A stretch of 57,878 bases of DNA from DTU024 sp964518875. Lineage in GTDB: Bacteria; Bacillota; Clostridia; Christensenellales; Aristaeellaceae. The stretch spans positions 1 through 57,878 of the forward strand of contig CAZFHI010000010.1 in the NCBI GenBank assembly GCA_964518875.1, read 5' to 3'. Position 1 is the first letter of the stretch; each line of letters begins with the position of its first letter. A model generated the notes under the pieces. That model did not search any database. It had not been told where the DNA came from and saw only the letters and a list, made by a program, of their open reading frames with translations. Positions 34,239-41,013 of the stretch are shown here, one piece after another. Made by a program: the position numbers and the translations under genes.

Positions 34239-35168
34239 TCATCCCTTGTTGTTGCAGCCCAGCACGTCTACTATCTTATGGCGCACCATGTCGCGCAGAG
34301 CCGTGCGCGCTTCGCCGAGGTACTGGCGCGGGTCGAAGTGATCCGGATGCTCGGTGAAGTGCTTGCGGATTGTGCCGGTGAATGCAAGGCGCAGGTCGGA
34401 ATCTATGTTTATTTTGCATACCGCCATGCTCGCGGCCTTGCGCAGCATGTCTTCCGGCACGCCCTTGGCGTTTTCAAGATGGCCGCCGTTTTCGTTTATC
34501 ATTTCCACGTATTCAGGTATAACGCTTGAAGCGCCGTGAAGAACTATAGGGAAGTTAGGAAGGCGTTTGCCCACTTCCTCCAAAATATCAAAACGGAGCT
34601 TCGGCTCGCCCTTGAACTTGAACGCGCCGTGGCTTGTGCCTATGGCTATCGCCAGGCTGTCAACGCCTGTGCGTGACACGAACTCTTCAACTTCTTCTGG
34701 GCGGGTATAGCTTGAATCCTCAGCGGAAACCTTTACCTCGTCCTCGACGCCTGCAAGGCGGCCAAGCTCGCCCTCTACAACTACGCCGTGGTCGTGCGCG
34801 TAGTCGACGACCTGCTTTGTAAGCTTTACGTTTTCATCAAAGGGGAGATGCGAGCCGTCTATCATTACGGAGGTAAATCCGCCGTCTACGCAGGCCTTGC
34901 ACGTTTCAAAATCCGGGCCGTGGTCAAGGTGCACAACTATGTTAAGGCCGCTTGTTTCTGCCGCCGCTTCTATTAACTTCATAAGATATACATGGTTTGC
35001 GTAGCGGCGGGCGCCTGCCGACACCTGCAGTATAAGCGGGGCTTTTTCCATCTCGGCGCCTTCCACGATGCCCTGTATTATCTCCATGTTGTTTACGTTA
35101 AACGCGCCTATGGCGTAGCCTCCTTCATAGGCTTTTTTAAACATTTCTTTACTGGTTACTAATGGCAT
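34239..35168 (-). CDS. fba: Class II fructose-1,6-bisphosphate aldolase
   Basis: Zinc-dependent aldolase that splits fructose 1,6-bisphosphate into dihydroxyacetone phosphate and glyceraldehyde 3-phosphate. The 309 aa sequence has the catalytic Asp82 and zinc His83 in VHLDHGPD, ELGRLAGVEDE, the second zinc His in IGTSHGAFKF and the third in VLHGASSV. It heads the fba-PPi-PFK unit, giving a compact upper-glycolysis block with pfkA. Its promoter lies inside the 3' end of the preceding HAD gene. Confidence 0.96.
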   Translation of the reverse strand: MPLVTSKEMFKKAYEGGYAIGAFNVNNMEIIQGIVEGAEMEKAPLILQVSAGARRYANHVYLMKLIEAAAETSGLNIVVHLDHGPDFETCKACVDGGFTSVMIDGSHLPFDENVKLTKQVVDYAHDHGVVVEGELGRLAGVEDEVKVSAEDSSYTRPEEVEEFVSRTGVDSLAIAIGTSHGAFKFKGEPKLRFDILEEVGKRLPNFPIVLHGASSVIPEYVEMINENGGHLENAKGVPEDMLRKAASMAVCKINIDSDLRLAFTGTIRKHFTEHPDHFDPRQYLGEARTALRDMVRHKIVDVLGCNNKG

Positions 35169-35203
35169 AATTCTGCCTCCTTTATAAATTCAATCCTATT
35201 TTA

Positions 35204-35232
35204 ATTATAGCTATTTTACATTGCGCTGTCAA
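35204..35232 (-). promoter_or_regulatory. Perfect consensus promoter of fba, partly inside the HAD gene
   Basis: Minus strand TTGACA (35232-35227), 17 bases, TATAAT (35209-35204). The -35 lies within the last codons of the HAD coding region, whose stop is at 35218-35216. This is one of the strongest promoters in the window, in keeping with high glycolytic expression. Confidence 0.85.
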
Positions 35233-35857
35233 ACAAAGCGCGCTGCATGCGGCTGAACGAAGCGAAGCGGCAGTCGCAGGGAAAATCGGGGTAATAGTTT
35301 TCAGGGTCAAACAGCACTGACGCTATTTCAGCGTTTTTTGCAGAGCCGAGATCTATAGGCCTGTCCCCGACCATGCAGCATTTATTTTTATTAAGGCCGT
35401 ATTTATCTATTAGAAAGTTAATCGCGTCAGGCGACGGCTTGCGCGCAAAGCCCATTTCATTTGTTATTACGTCTTTAAAAAATTCAAGCGCGTTTTTTGA
35501 AGCGAGGGCTGAAACGGCGCTTTTGTCCCTGTGTGTGAAAAGGTAGTTCTGTCCGCCGTTATCTTTAACGCTTTTTAAAACTTCATATGCTCCGTTGTAC
35601 AAAGGTATATCCGCTGGGTTTCTTTTCAAGGCTATACGCTTGTACTCTGAAAGAATGTCGTCGGCCAATTTTTTATTTCCGTCTGTAAAAGAAAGAGCCG
35701 CTTCGCCTAAAGTGGTCTTTATAAGGCGCAGCAGCTCGCTTTCATCGGGCAGAGGTATTTTAAAATTATCAAGCGCCTGTTTAAAGTCCTTAGCTACAAT
35801 GGGGTAGGAGTTAAACAGCGTGCCGTCAAAATCCCAGAATACCTGCGAATATTTCAT
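35216..35857 (-). CDS. HAD-superfamily phosphatase (phosphoglycolate phosphatase-like)
   Basis: A 213 aa haloacid dehalogenase-fold hydrolase. Motif I WDFDGTLFNSYP (nucleophile and acid Asp), motif II FTHRD, motif III Lys in FARKPSPDAI and motif IV VGDRPIDLGSA are all visible, with a helical C1 cap between motifs I and II. The family removes phosphate from small metabolites; the substrate is not known. Its ATG overlaps the mscL stop (ATGA, 35854-35857). Confidence 0.85.
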   Translation of the reverse strand: MKYSQVFWDFDGTLFNSYPIVAKDFKQALDNFKIPLPDESELLRLIKTTLGEAALSFTDGNKKLADDILSEYKRIALKRNPADIPLYNGAYEVLKSVKDNGGQNYLFTHRDKSAVSALASKNALEFFKDVITNEMGFARKPSPDAINFLIDKYGLNKNKCCMVGDRPIDLGSAKNAEIASVLFDPENYYPDFPCDCRFASFSRMQRALFDSAM

Positions 35858-36318
35858 GCTTTTTTTGGACTTGGAAGCTCGCTTGTGCAGTGCGGGCAGC
35901 GCGTGGCTTCATTCGCAATTTCGCCAAAGCAGTAAGGGCATTTGCGGGCTTCTTTTTTGGGCGCTTCAGGCGCCGGTTTCCTAAGCTTGTTTATTCCGCG
36001 CACAAACATCATCATGCAGAGCGCTATAAGCAGGAAGTCTATAACGTTTTGCAAAAACATGCCGTAGTTAAAGGTCGCTACGCCCGCTTCCTTGGCGGCG
36101 TCTATGCTCGCGTACTGAACCTCGCCTCCGTCAAGCTGCAGGAACAGGCCGCTTACGTTCGTGCCGCCTGTAATAAGGCCTATAAGCGGCATAAAAATGT
36201 CGTTTACAAGGCTTGTGACTATTTTGCCGAAGGCACCGCCTATTATGACGCCTACCGCCATGTCTATAACGTTGCCCTTCATTGCAAACTCTTTAAATTC
36301 TTTAAGAAATTTGCTCAT
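35854..36318 (-). CDS. mscL: Large-conductance mechanosensitive channel MscL with zinc-ribbon tail
   Basis: A pentameric membrane valve that opens under hypo-osmotic tension. The 154 aa protein has the N-terminal amphipathic helix FLKEFKEFAMKGNVIDMAVG, TM1 (VGVIIGGAFGKIVTSLVNDI), a periplasmic loop and TM2 (FLLIALCMMMFVRGINKL). After the usual C-terminal helix it carries an extra zinc ribbon CPYC-x10-CPHC at about 125-142, which would hang on the cytoplasmic side. ATG 36318 follows GGAGGT; the longer frame to 36342 is unsupported. Confidence 0.92.
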   Translation of the reverse strand: MSKFLKEFKEFAMKGNVIDMAVGVIIGGAFGKIVTSLVNDIFMPLIGLITGGTNVSGLFLQLDGGEVQYASIDAAKEAGVATFNYGMFLQNVIDFLLIALCMMMFVRGINKLRKPAPEAPKKEARKCPYCFGEIANEATRCPHCTSELPSPKKA

Positions 36319-36340
36319 AATTAACCTCCGGTTTTTTTGC

Positions 36341-36369
36341 ATTATAGCATTTTACTTTTATGTGTTCAA
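36341..36369 (-). promoter_or_regulatory. Promoter of mscL
   Basis: Minus strand TTGAAC (36369-36364), 17 bases, TATAAT (36346-36341), 23 bases before the mscL start. Confidence 0.7.
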
Positions 36370-36440
36370 GCTGTTTTATTGTTTTATTATAATAAAATAC
36401 CTTGTGGCCATGTAAACGGCTTATTAAAAAAGCGCAGCCT

Positions 36441-38462
36441 CTACCTCTTATGCGACTTTCTTGAGCTTGTTCTTCGGCGCGTTGGGAGCGGCTGCTGGCG
36501 TTCGAACGGCTTTTCTCCTTTCAGGTCGAATACCTGGTCGCGCAGCTTTGCCGCAAGCTCGAAGTTTAATTCTCCTGCCGCTGAAAGCATCTGGTCCTCA
36601 AGCTTTTTAACAAGCTCAAGACGTTCTTCCTCGGGCATGCCCTCGCGCTCGTAAATTTCAGAATCGCGGCTTATGGCTATAAGCTCGTGTATTTTTGACT
36701 GTATGCTTTTTGGCGTTATGTTGTGTTTTTTATTGTACTTTTCCTGTATCCTGCGTCTTCTGTTGGTTTCGTCTATGGCGCGCAGCATAGAGCCTGTGGG
36801 CTTGTCCGCGTACATTATTACGTGCCCCTGAGTGTTGCGCGCCGCTCTTCCCATGGTTTGTATCAGGGAAGTTTCAGAGCGCAGAAAGCCTTCCTGGTCT
36901 GCGTCAAGTATCGCTATAAGCGCTACTTCGGGCAGGTCAAGCCCTTCGCGCAGGAGGTTTATTCCAACAAGCACGTCATAATTGCCTAAGCGCAGATCGC
37001 GTATGAGCTGCATTCTTTCAAGGGTTTTTATGTCGGAGTGGAGGTAGCGCACGCGTATATCGTTTTCGCGAAGAAAGTCCGTAAGCATTTCCGCCATTTT
37101 CTTGGTTAATGTGGTAACGAGCGTACGGAAGCCTTTTTCCGTTTCCCCGCGTATTTCGCCTATAAGGTCGTCAACCTGGCCTGTGGCGGGGCGCACTTCT
37201 ATTTTAGGGTCAAGCAATCCTGTCGGGCGTATAATCTGCTCGACGATCTGACGGGACGTATCTGTTTCGTAGCTGGAGGGCGTGGCGGATACGTATATAA
37301 CCTGTTTTATCCTTTCGTTAAACTCGTCGAACGTTAAAGGCCTGTTGTCAAACGCGGAAGGGAGCCTGAAGCCGTAGCGCACAAGCTCTTCCTTTCTTGC
37401 CCTGTCGCCAAAGTACATGCCTCTTATCTGCGGTATGGTAACGTGGCTTTCGTCTATTATGCACAGAAAGTCCTTTGGAAAATAATCAATAAGGGAATAC
37501 GGGGGATCGCCCGGCTTCCTGCCGTCAAAATACCTGCTGTAATTTTCTATGCCGCTGCAAAAGCCTATCTCCCGCAGCATGTCTATGTCGTAGCGAGTGC
37601 GCTGGCGTATGCGCTGCTCCTCTATTAAAAGCCCCTGCTCCTTAAAGCTCTTGGCCTGCTTTTCCATGTCCCGCTCTATTTCTTTTATCTTGTCTTCGCG
37701 CCCTTCTATGTTTGAAACGTAGTGGGAGGCGGGGTATATGGATATGTGGTTCACGCTCATCAATACTTCGCCTGTCGCAAGCTGGAACTCCGAAACGCGG
37801 TCTATTTCGTCGCCGAAAAATTCAACGCGCACGCCGTTTTCCCTGCTGCCAACGGGTATAATATCAAAAACGTCCCCTCTTATGCGGAAGTTGCCGCGCT
37901 CAACGCTTATGTCGTTCCTGTTATATTGTATCTCCACAAGCTTTTCAGCCAACTCCTCAGGGCTCATGCGCATGCCGGGGCGCAGAGATACCATCTGCCC
38001 CTCGTACTCAGAAGGGTCGCCCATAGAGTATATGCAGCTTACGGAGGCTACTATTATAACGTCGTTACGTTCATATAGCGCCGCCGTGGCGCTGTGCCGC
38101 AGCCTGTCTATCTCGTCGTTTACGGAGGCGTCCTTTTCTATATACGTGTCGCTTGAAGCTATATAGGCTTCCGGCTGATAGTAGTCGTAATAGGAAACGA
38201 AGTATTCAACGGCGTTGTCGGGGAAAAAGGCCCTGAACTCGCTGCAGAGCTGCGCCGCGAGCGTTTTGTTGTGCGCTATTACGAGCGTCGGTTTCTGTAC
38301 TCGCTCTATAACGTGCGCCATGGTGAACGTTTTGCCGGAGCCCGTTACGCCAAGAAGCGTCTGACGCTCAAACCCGTTTAATACGCCGCGGCTTAAGGCT
38401 TCTATCGCTTCCGGCTGGTCGCCCGTAGGTGAAAACGGAGCCTTTAATATAAATTTGCCCAT
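36441..38462 (-). CDS. uvrB: Excinuclease ABC subunit B
   Basis: Damage-verifying helicase-like subunit of nucleotide excision repair. The 673 aa sequence has Walker A GVTGSGKT at 38-45, the damage-gripping beta-hairpin around YYDYYQPEAY, DEIDRLRHSAT, motif VI QTMGRAARN and a C-terminal UVR (UvrC-binding) motif with LEDQMLSAAGELNFELAAKL. The ATG shares one base with the stop of the secreted gene upstream (TAATG, 38462), so the two are co-transcribed. uvrA and uvrC are not in the window. Confidence 0.97.
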   Translation of the reverse strand: MGKFILKAPFSPTGDQPEAIEALSRGVLNGFERQTLLGVTGSGKTFTMAHVIERVQKPTLVIAHNKTLAAQLCSEFRAFFPDNAVEYFVSYYDYYQPEAYIASSDTYIEKDASVNDEIDRLRHSATAALYERNDVIIVASVSCIYSMGDPSEYEGQMVSLRPGMRMSPEELAEKLVEIQYNRNDISVERGNFRIRGDVFDIIPVGSRENGVRVEFFGDEIDRVSEFQLATGEVLMSVNHISIYPASHYVSNIEGREDKIKEIERDMEKQAKSFKEQGLLIEEQRIRQRTRYDIDMLREIGFCSGIENYSRYFDGRKPGDPPYSLIDYFPKDFLCIIDESHVTIPQIRGMYFGDRARKEELVRYGFRLPSAFDNRPLTFDEFNERIKQVIYVSATPSSYETDTSRQIVEQIIRPTGLLDPKIEVRPATGQVDDLIGEIRGETEKGFRTLVTTLTKKMAEMLTDFLRENDIRVRYLHSDIKTLERMQLIRDLRLGNYDVLVGINLLREGLDLPEVALIAILDADQEGFLRSETSLIQTMGRAARNTQGHVIMYADKPTGSMLRAIDETNRRRRIQEKYNKKHNITPKSIQSKIHELIAISRDSEIYEREGMPEEERLELVKKLEDQMLSAAGELNFELAAKLRDQVFDLKGEKPFERQQPLPTRRRTSSRKSHKR

Positions 38463-39175
38463 TATTTAAATATAATGTCTTCCCTGAGCCTGTAAAGCGT
38501 GGCTCCTCTGCCTCTGTGGCAGAAGGCGTCTACAAACCAGTCTATCTTCTTTTTGGCGTCGTATTGCGGCAGGCCGTAGCGTATGCCGTTTTTCTTTTGC
38601 CCCTTCATGTTGGAATCCGTCCATAAAACGCTGTCGCTTTCAGGGTTGTAATCCTCTGTGAATATAAGGCTGTGCGCGCCAACGCCATAGTAGTAGTCGG
38701 CGCTCATCTGGAAATAATCGCCCTTTTGGACCTGCTGCATGAATTCGCGGGCCTTTTGCTTGTTTTCCTTTTTGGAAAGCTCCTTGTCATACTTAAACTG
38801 TGCGGCGACTACAAAGGGGTTCCCCTCGTCAGGCTCTACCTGTTCCCACTCTATGCCGTACTGGTAGGGCTTGGACTGCTCCCTAGGCAGATTGTTCGGT
38901 ATGCAAAGCTCTACGTCAGGAAGTTCAGCCATACGGTACTTTTCTTTAGCTTCAGTAAAAACGTATACGGTGAAGTTTTTGCACAGGTATTTGTCGCCTG
39001 CGTAATGCGCGGGCTGCAGCCTGCCGTTTGCAGCGTCATACAGGGACTTTGCTTGCGAAAGATAGTCCTCTATAAAGGATTCCCTTGCTGTTTTTTCAGG
39101 CGCCGTATTTTGCGCGGTTGCGAGCGCCGGAAGCGCCATAAGTATTGAAAGCACTAACGCGATTAATTTTTTCAT
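38462..39175 (-). CDS. Secreted protein with an NlpC/CHAP-like Cys-His arrangement
   Basis: A 237 aa exported protein with a signal peptide (MKKLIALVLSILMALPALAT). Cys65 opens the helix KNFTVYVF; then come KGDYFQMS (GD at 152-153) and GAHSLIF with His168, and an Asp/Asn-rich WTDSNM. This Cys ... GD ... H order is that of papain-like NlpC/P60 and CHAP peptidases acting on cell walls, but I could not match a family, so enzymatic function is inference. It lies upstream of and overlaps uvrB, an odd partner. Confidence 0.6.
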   Translation of the reverse strand: MKKLIALVLSILMALPALATAQNTAPEKTARESFIEDYLSQAKSLYDAANGRLQPAHYAGDKYLCKNFTVYVFTEAKEKYRMAELPDVELCIPNNLPREQSKPYQYGIEWEQVEPDEGNPFVVAAQFKYDKELSKKENKQKAREFMQQVQKGDYFQMSADYYYGVGAHSLIFTEDYNPESDSVLWTDSNMKGQKKNGIRYGLPQYDAKKKIDWFVDAFCHRGRGATLYRLREDIIFK

Positions 39176-39228
39176 AAAATCTCCTTTATTTATAATGAAA
39201 ATAAGTGTTACGCAAAAGTAACAATTAC

Positions 39229-39257
39229 ATTATACACGCTTACAGCCTGTCGTTCAA
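39229..39257 (-). promoter_or_regulatory. Promoter of the secreted gene-uvrB operon
   Basis: Minus strand TTGAAC (39257-39252), 17 bases, TATAAT (39234-39229). A short inverted repeat GTTAC/GTAAC lies at about 39207-39223, inside the leader. No LexA-type GAAC/GTTC box is clear. Confidence 0.6.
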
Positions 39258-39321
39258 ACAGCGCGAGCTTCCAAAAAAAAGGAAAAAATGCTAAAATCTA
39301 TTCGGTGTTAGGAGGTATTTT

Positions 39322-40584
39322 ATGGCATCCTTTGTAGACAGGGCGAATGTAACGTTCAAGGCCGGCGACGGCGGGAACGGAGGGGTTTCGTTCCATAGGG
39401 AAAAATTCGTTGTAAACGGCGGACCGGACGGCGGCGACGGCGGGCGCGGCGGCGATATAGTGCTTGTGGCAAGCGCTAATTTGCATACCCTGCTGGATTT
39501 CAGTTATAAAAAAAATTACAGCGCGGAGGACGGAGCGCCAGGCGGCGGCAACAACAGAACGGGCAAGTCCGGACAGGATTTAATTATACCCGTTCCTTTA
39601 GGAACGGTTGTAATAGACAAGCAGACAAACAAAATAGCCGCGGATATGTCTGAAAAAGGCAAAAAAAAGGTGCTGCTTCACGGCGGGCGCGGCGGCTTTG
39701 GCAACGCGCGCTTTGCAACGCCTACAAGGCAGGCGCCTAACTTTGCAAAGCCGGGCGTAAAAACGCAGAGGAGAGAGTTTATACTGGAGCTTAAAACCAT
39801 TGCGGACGTAGGCCTGGTGGGCTTTCCAAACGTCGGCAAAAGCAGCATACTGTCTGTTGTAACAAGGGCGAAGCCCAAAATAGCGCCTTATCACTTTACA
39901 ACGCTAAGCCCTAACCTTGGCATATGCGCTTACGATGGGAAAAGCTTTGTTATGGCGGATATACCGGGGCTTATAGAAAACGCGAGCGAGGGGGCGGGCC
40001 TTGGCTTTAACTTTCTAAGGCACATAGAACGCACAAGGCTTATTATACATGTGCTGGACGCTTCAGGCATGGAAGGCAGGGACCCTGTGAGCGACTACCG
40101 CCTTATAAACAAGGAGCTTCAAAAATACGGCGGTCTTGATAAACGCGCCTTAATAATAGCTGCGAATAAGATGGACCTGCCAAACGCGGAAGAGAACCTG
40201 CCGCGCATAAAAGAAGTGGCGGGGGATATTCCCGTCATTCCCGTAAGCGCCGCGCAAAACAAGGGTTTTGACGCTCTGCTTGGTAAAACGCTGGAGCTGC
40301 TGTCTAAAATGGAGCCCGTAAAGGAATTTGACGAGGAAATTGTTATAGACGAAAAAGCGGCGCAGGGCTTTGAAGTTGAAAAGACGGGAGAAAACGAATA
40401 TGCGGTTTCCGGCCCGTCGGTCGAAAGCCTTATAGCTTCCGTAAACTTTTCAGACTACGAATCCATGCAGTGGTTCCAGAAAACGCTCAAAACGAGCGGC
40501 ATTATAGACGCGCTGAGGGAAGCGGGATGCCGCGAGGGGGACAGCGTGCAGGTGGGCAGCGTAGCGTTCGACTTTATAGAATAG
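39322..40584 (+). CDS. obgE: Obg/CgtA GTPase
   Basis: Essential GTPase that binds the 50S ribosomal subunit and links ribosome assembly with nutrient state. Order: glycine-rich Obg fold (1-157), the G domain with P-loop GFPNVGKSS at 167-175, switch motif DIPGLIENAS and NKMD, then a C-terminal OCT domain (about 345-420, FEVEKTGENEYAVSGPSVES). The 420 aa length with OCT domain is the Gram-positive form. GGAGG precedes the ATG. It is followed nine bases later by yhbY. Confidence 0.96.
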   Translation: MASFVDRANVTFKAGDGGNGGVSFHREKFVVNGGPDGGDGGRGGDIVLVASANLHTLLDFSYKKNYSAEDGAPGGGNNRTGKSGQDLIIPVPLGTVVIDKQTNKIAADMSEKGKKKVLLHGGRGGFGNARFATPTRQAPNFAKPGVKTQRREFILELKTIADVGLVGFPNVGKSSILSVVTRAKPKIAPYHFTTLSPNLGICAYDGKSFVMADIPGLIENASEGAGLGFNFLRHIERTRLIIHVLDASGMEGRDPVSDYRLINKELQKYGGLDKRALIIAANKMDLPNAEENLPRIKEVAGDIPVIPVSAAQNKGFDALLGKTLELLSKMEPVKEFDEEIVIDEKAAQGFEVEKTGENEYAVSGPSVESLIASVNFSDYESMQWFQKTLKTSGIIDALREAGCREGDSVQVGSVAFDFIE

Positions 40585-40593
40585 GAGAAACAA

Positions 40594-40884
40594 ATGGAAT
40601 TAAGTTCAAAAAACAGGGCGAAGCTAAGGTCTATGGCTAACGGTCTGCCCGTGGTGCTTTATATAGGCAAGGACGGCGTTACAGACGCCACTATAAAAGA
40701 AGTTTACGATCTGCTTAACGCAAGGGAGCTTATCAAGTGCTCGGTGCAGCAGAACGCGCCTTTAAGCGCTAAGGAAGCCTGCCTTATGCTTTGCGAAAAA
40801 CAAAACGCAAAACCGGTTCAAGTAATAGGGTCTAAATTCGTAATATACAGGCGGCGCGACAAGGACCCTTTAATAGAACTGTAA
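40594..40884 (+). CDS. yhbY: YhbY/CRM-domain RNA-binding protein
   Basis: A 96 aa single CRM-domain protein associated with pre-50S ribosomal particles in other bacteria. The family wording is clear: LSSKNRAKLRSMANGLPVVL, the GKDGVT turn (instead of the GxxG loop), INARELIKC-like helix and VQVIGSKFVIYRR. GGAG precedes ATG. Its pairing with obg, another ribosome-assembly factor, is typical. Confidence 0.93.
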   Translation: MELSSKNRAKLRSMANGLPVVLYIGKDGVTDATIKEVYDLLNARELIKCSVQQNAPLSAKEACLMLCEKQNAKPVQVIGSKFVIYRRRDKDPLIEL

Positions 40885-40897
40885 CAAAATGACTTTA

Positions 40898-40944
40898 CCA
40901 CTATATATGGTGGTATTTTTTTATAAATGCACAATATTTTGTGC
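40898..40944 (+). promoter_or_regulatory. Tandem NrdR boxes upstream of nrdDG
   Basis: Box 1 CCACTATATATGGTGG (40898-40913) and box 2 GCACAATATTTTGTGC (40929-40944) both fit the NrdR consensus (acaCwaTATaTwGtgt-like palindromes). They are 15 bases apart, 31 bases centre to centre, i.e. three helical turns on one DNA face, the spacing known for NrdR. They lie just upstream of a consensus promoter driving an anaerobic ribonucleotide reductase. Box 1 is followed by a T-run and may also end obg-yhbY transcription (hairpin arms TACCAC/GTGGTA, 40896-40915). Confidence 0.85.
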
Positions 40945-40952
40945 TTAATGTA

Positions 40953-40981
40953 TTGACAGACGCATGGAGGGCATATATAAT
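40953..40981 (+). promoter_or_regulatory. Consensus promoter of nrdDG
   Basis: TTGACA (40953-40958), 17 bases, TATAAT (40976-40981). The start codon is 33 bases downstream, with GGAGG at 41001-41005. NrdR box 2 ends nine bases before the -35. Confidence 0.9.
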
Positions 40982-41013
40982 CAGCCTGAAATAAAGTTCA
41001 GGAGGTTGCCCAC

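Noticed and set aside
40896..40922. Plain terminator after yhbY
   Set aside because: The arms match an NrdR box and a second box follows at the exact helical spacing, so regulation is the better primary reading; a dual role is noted.
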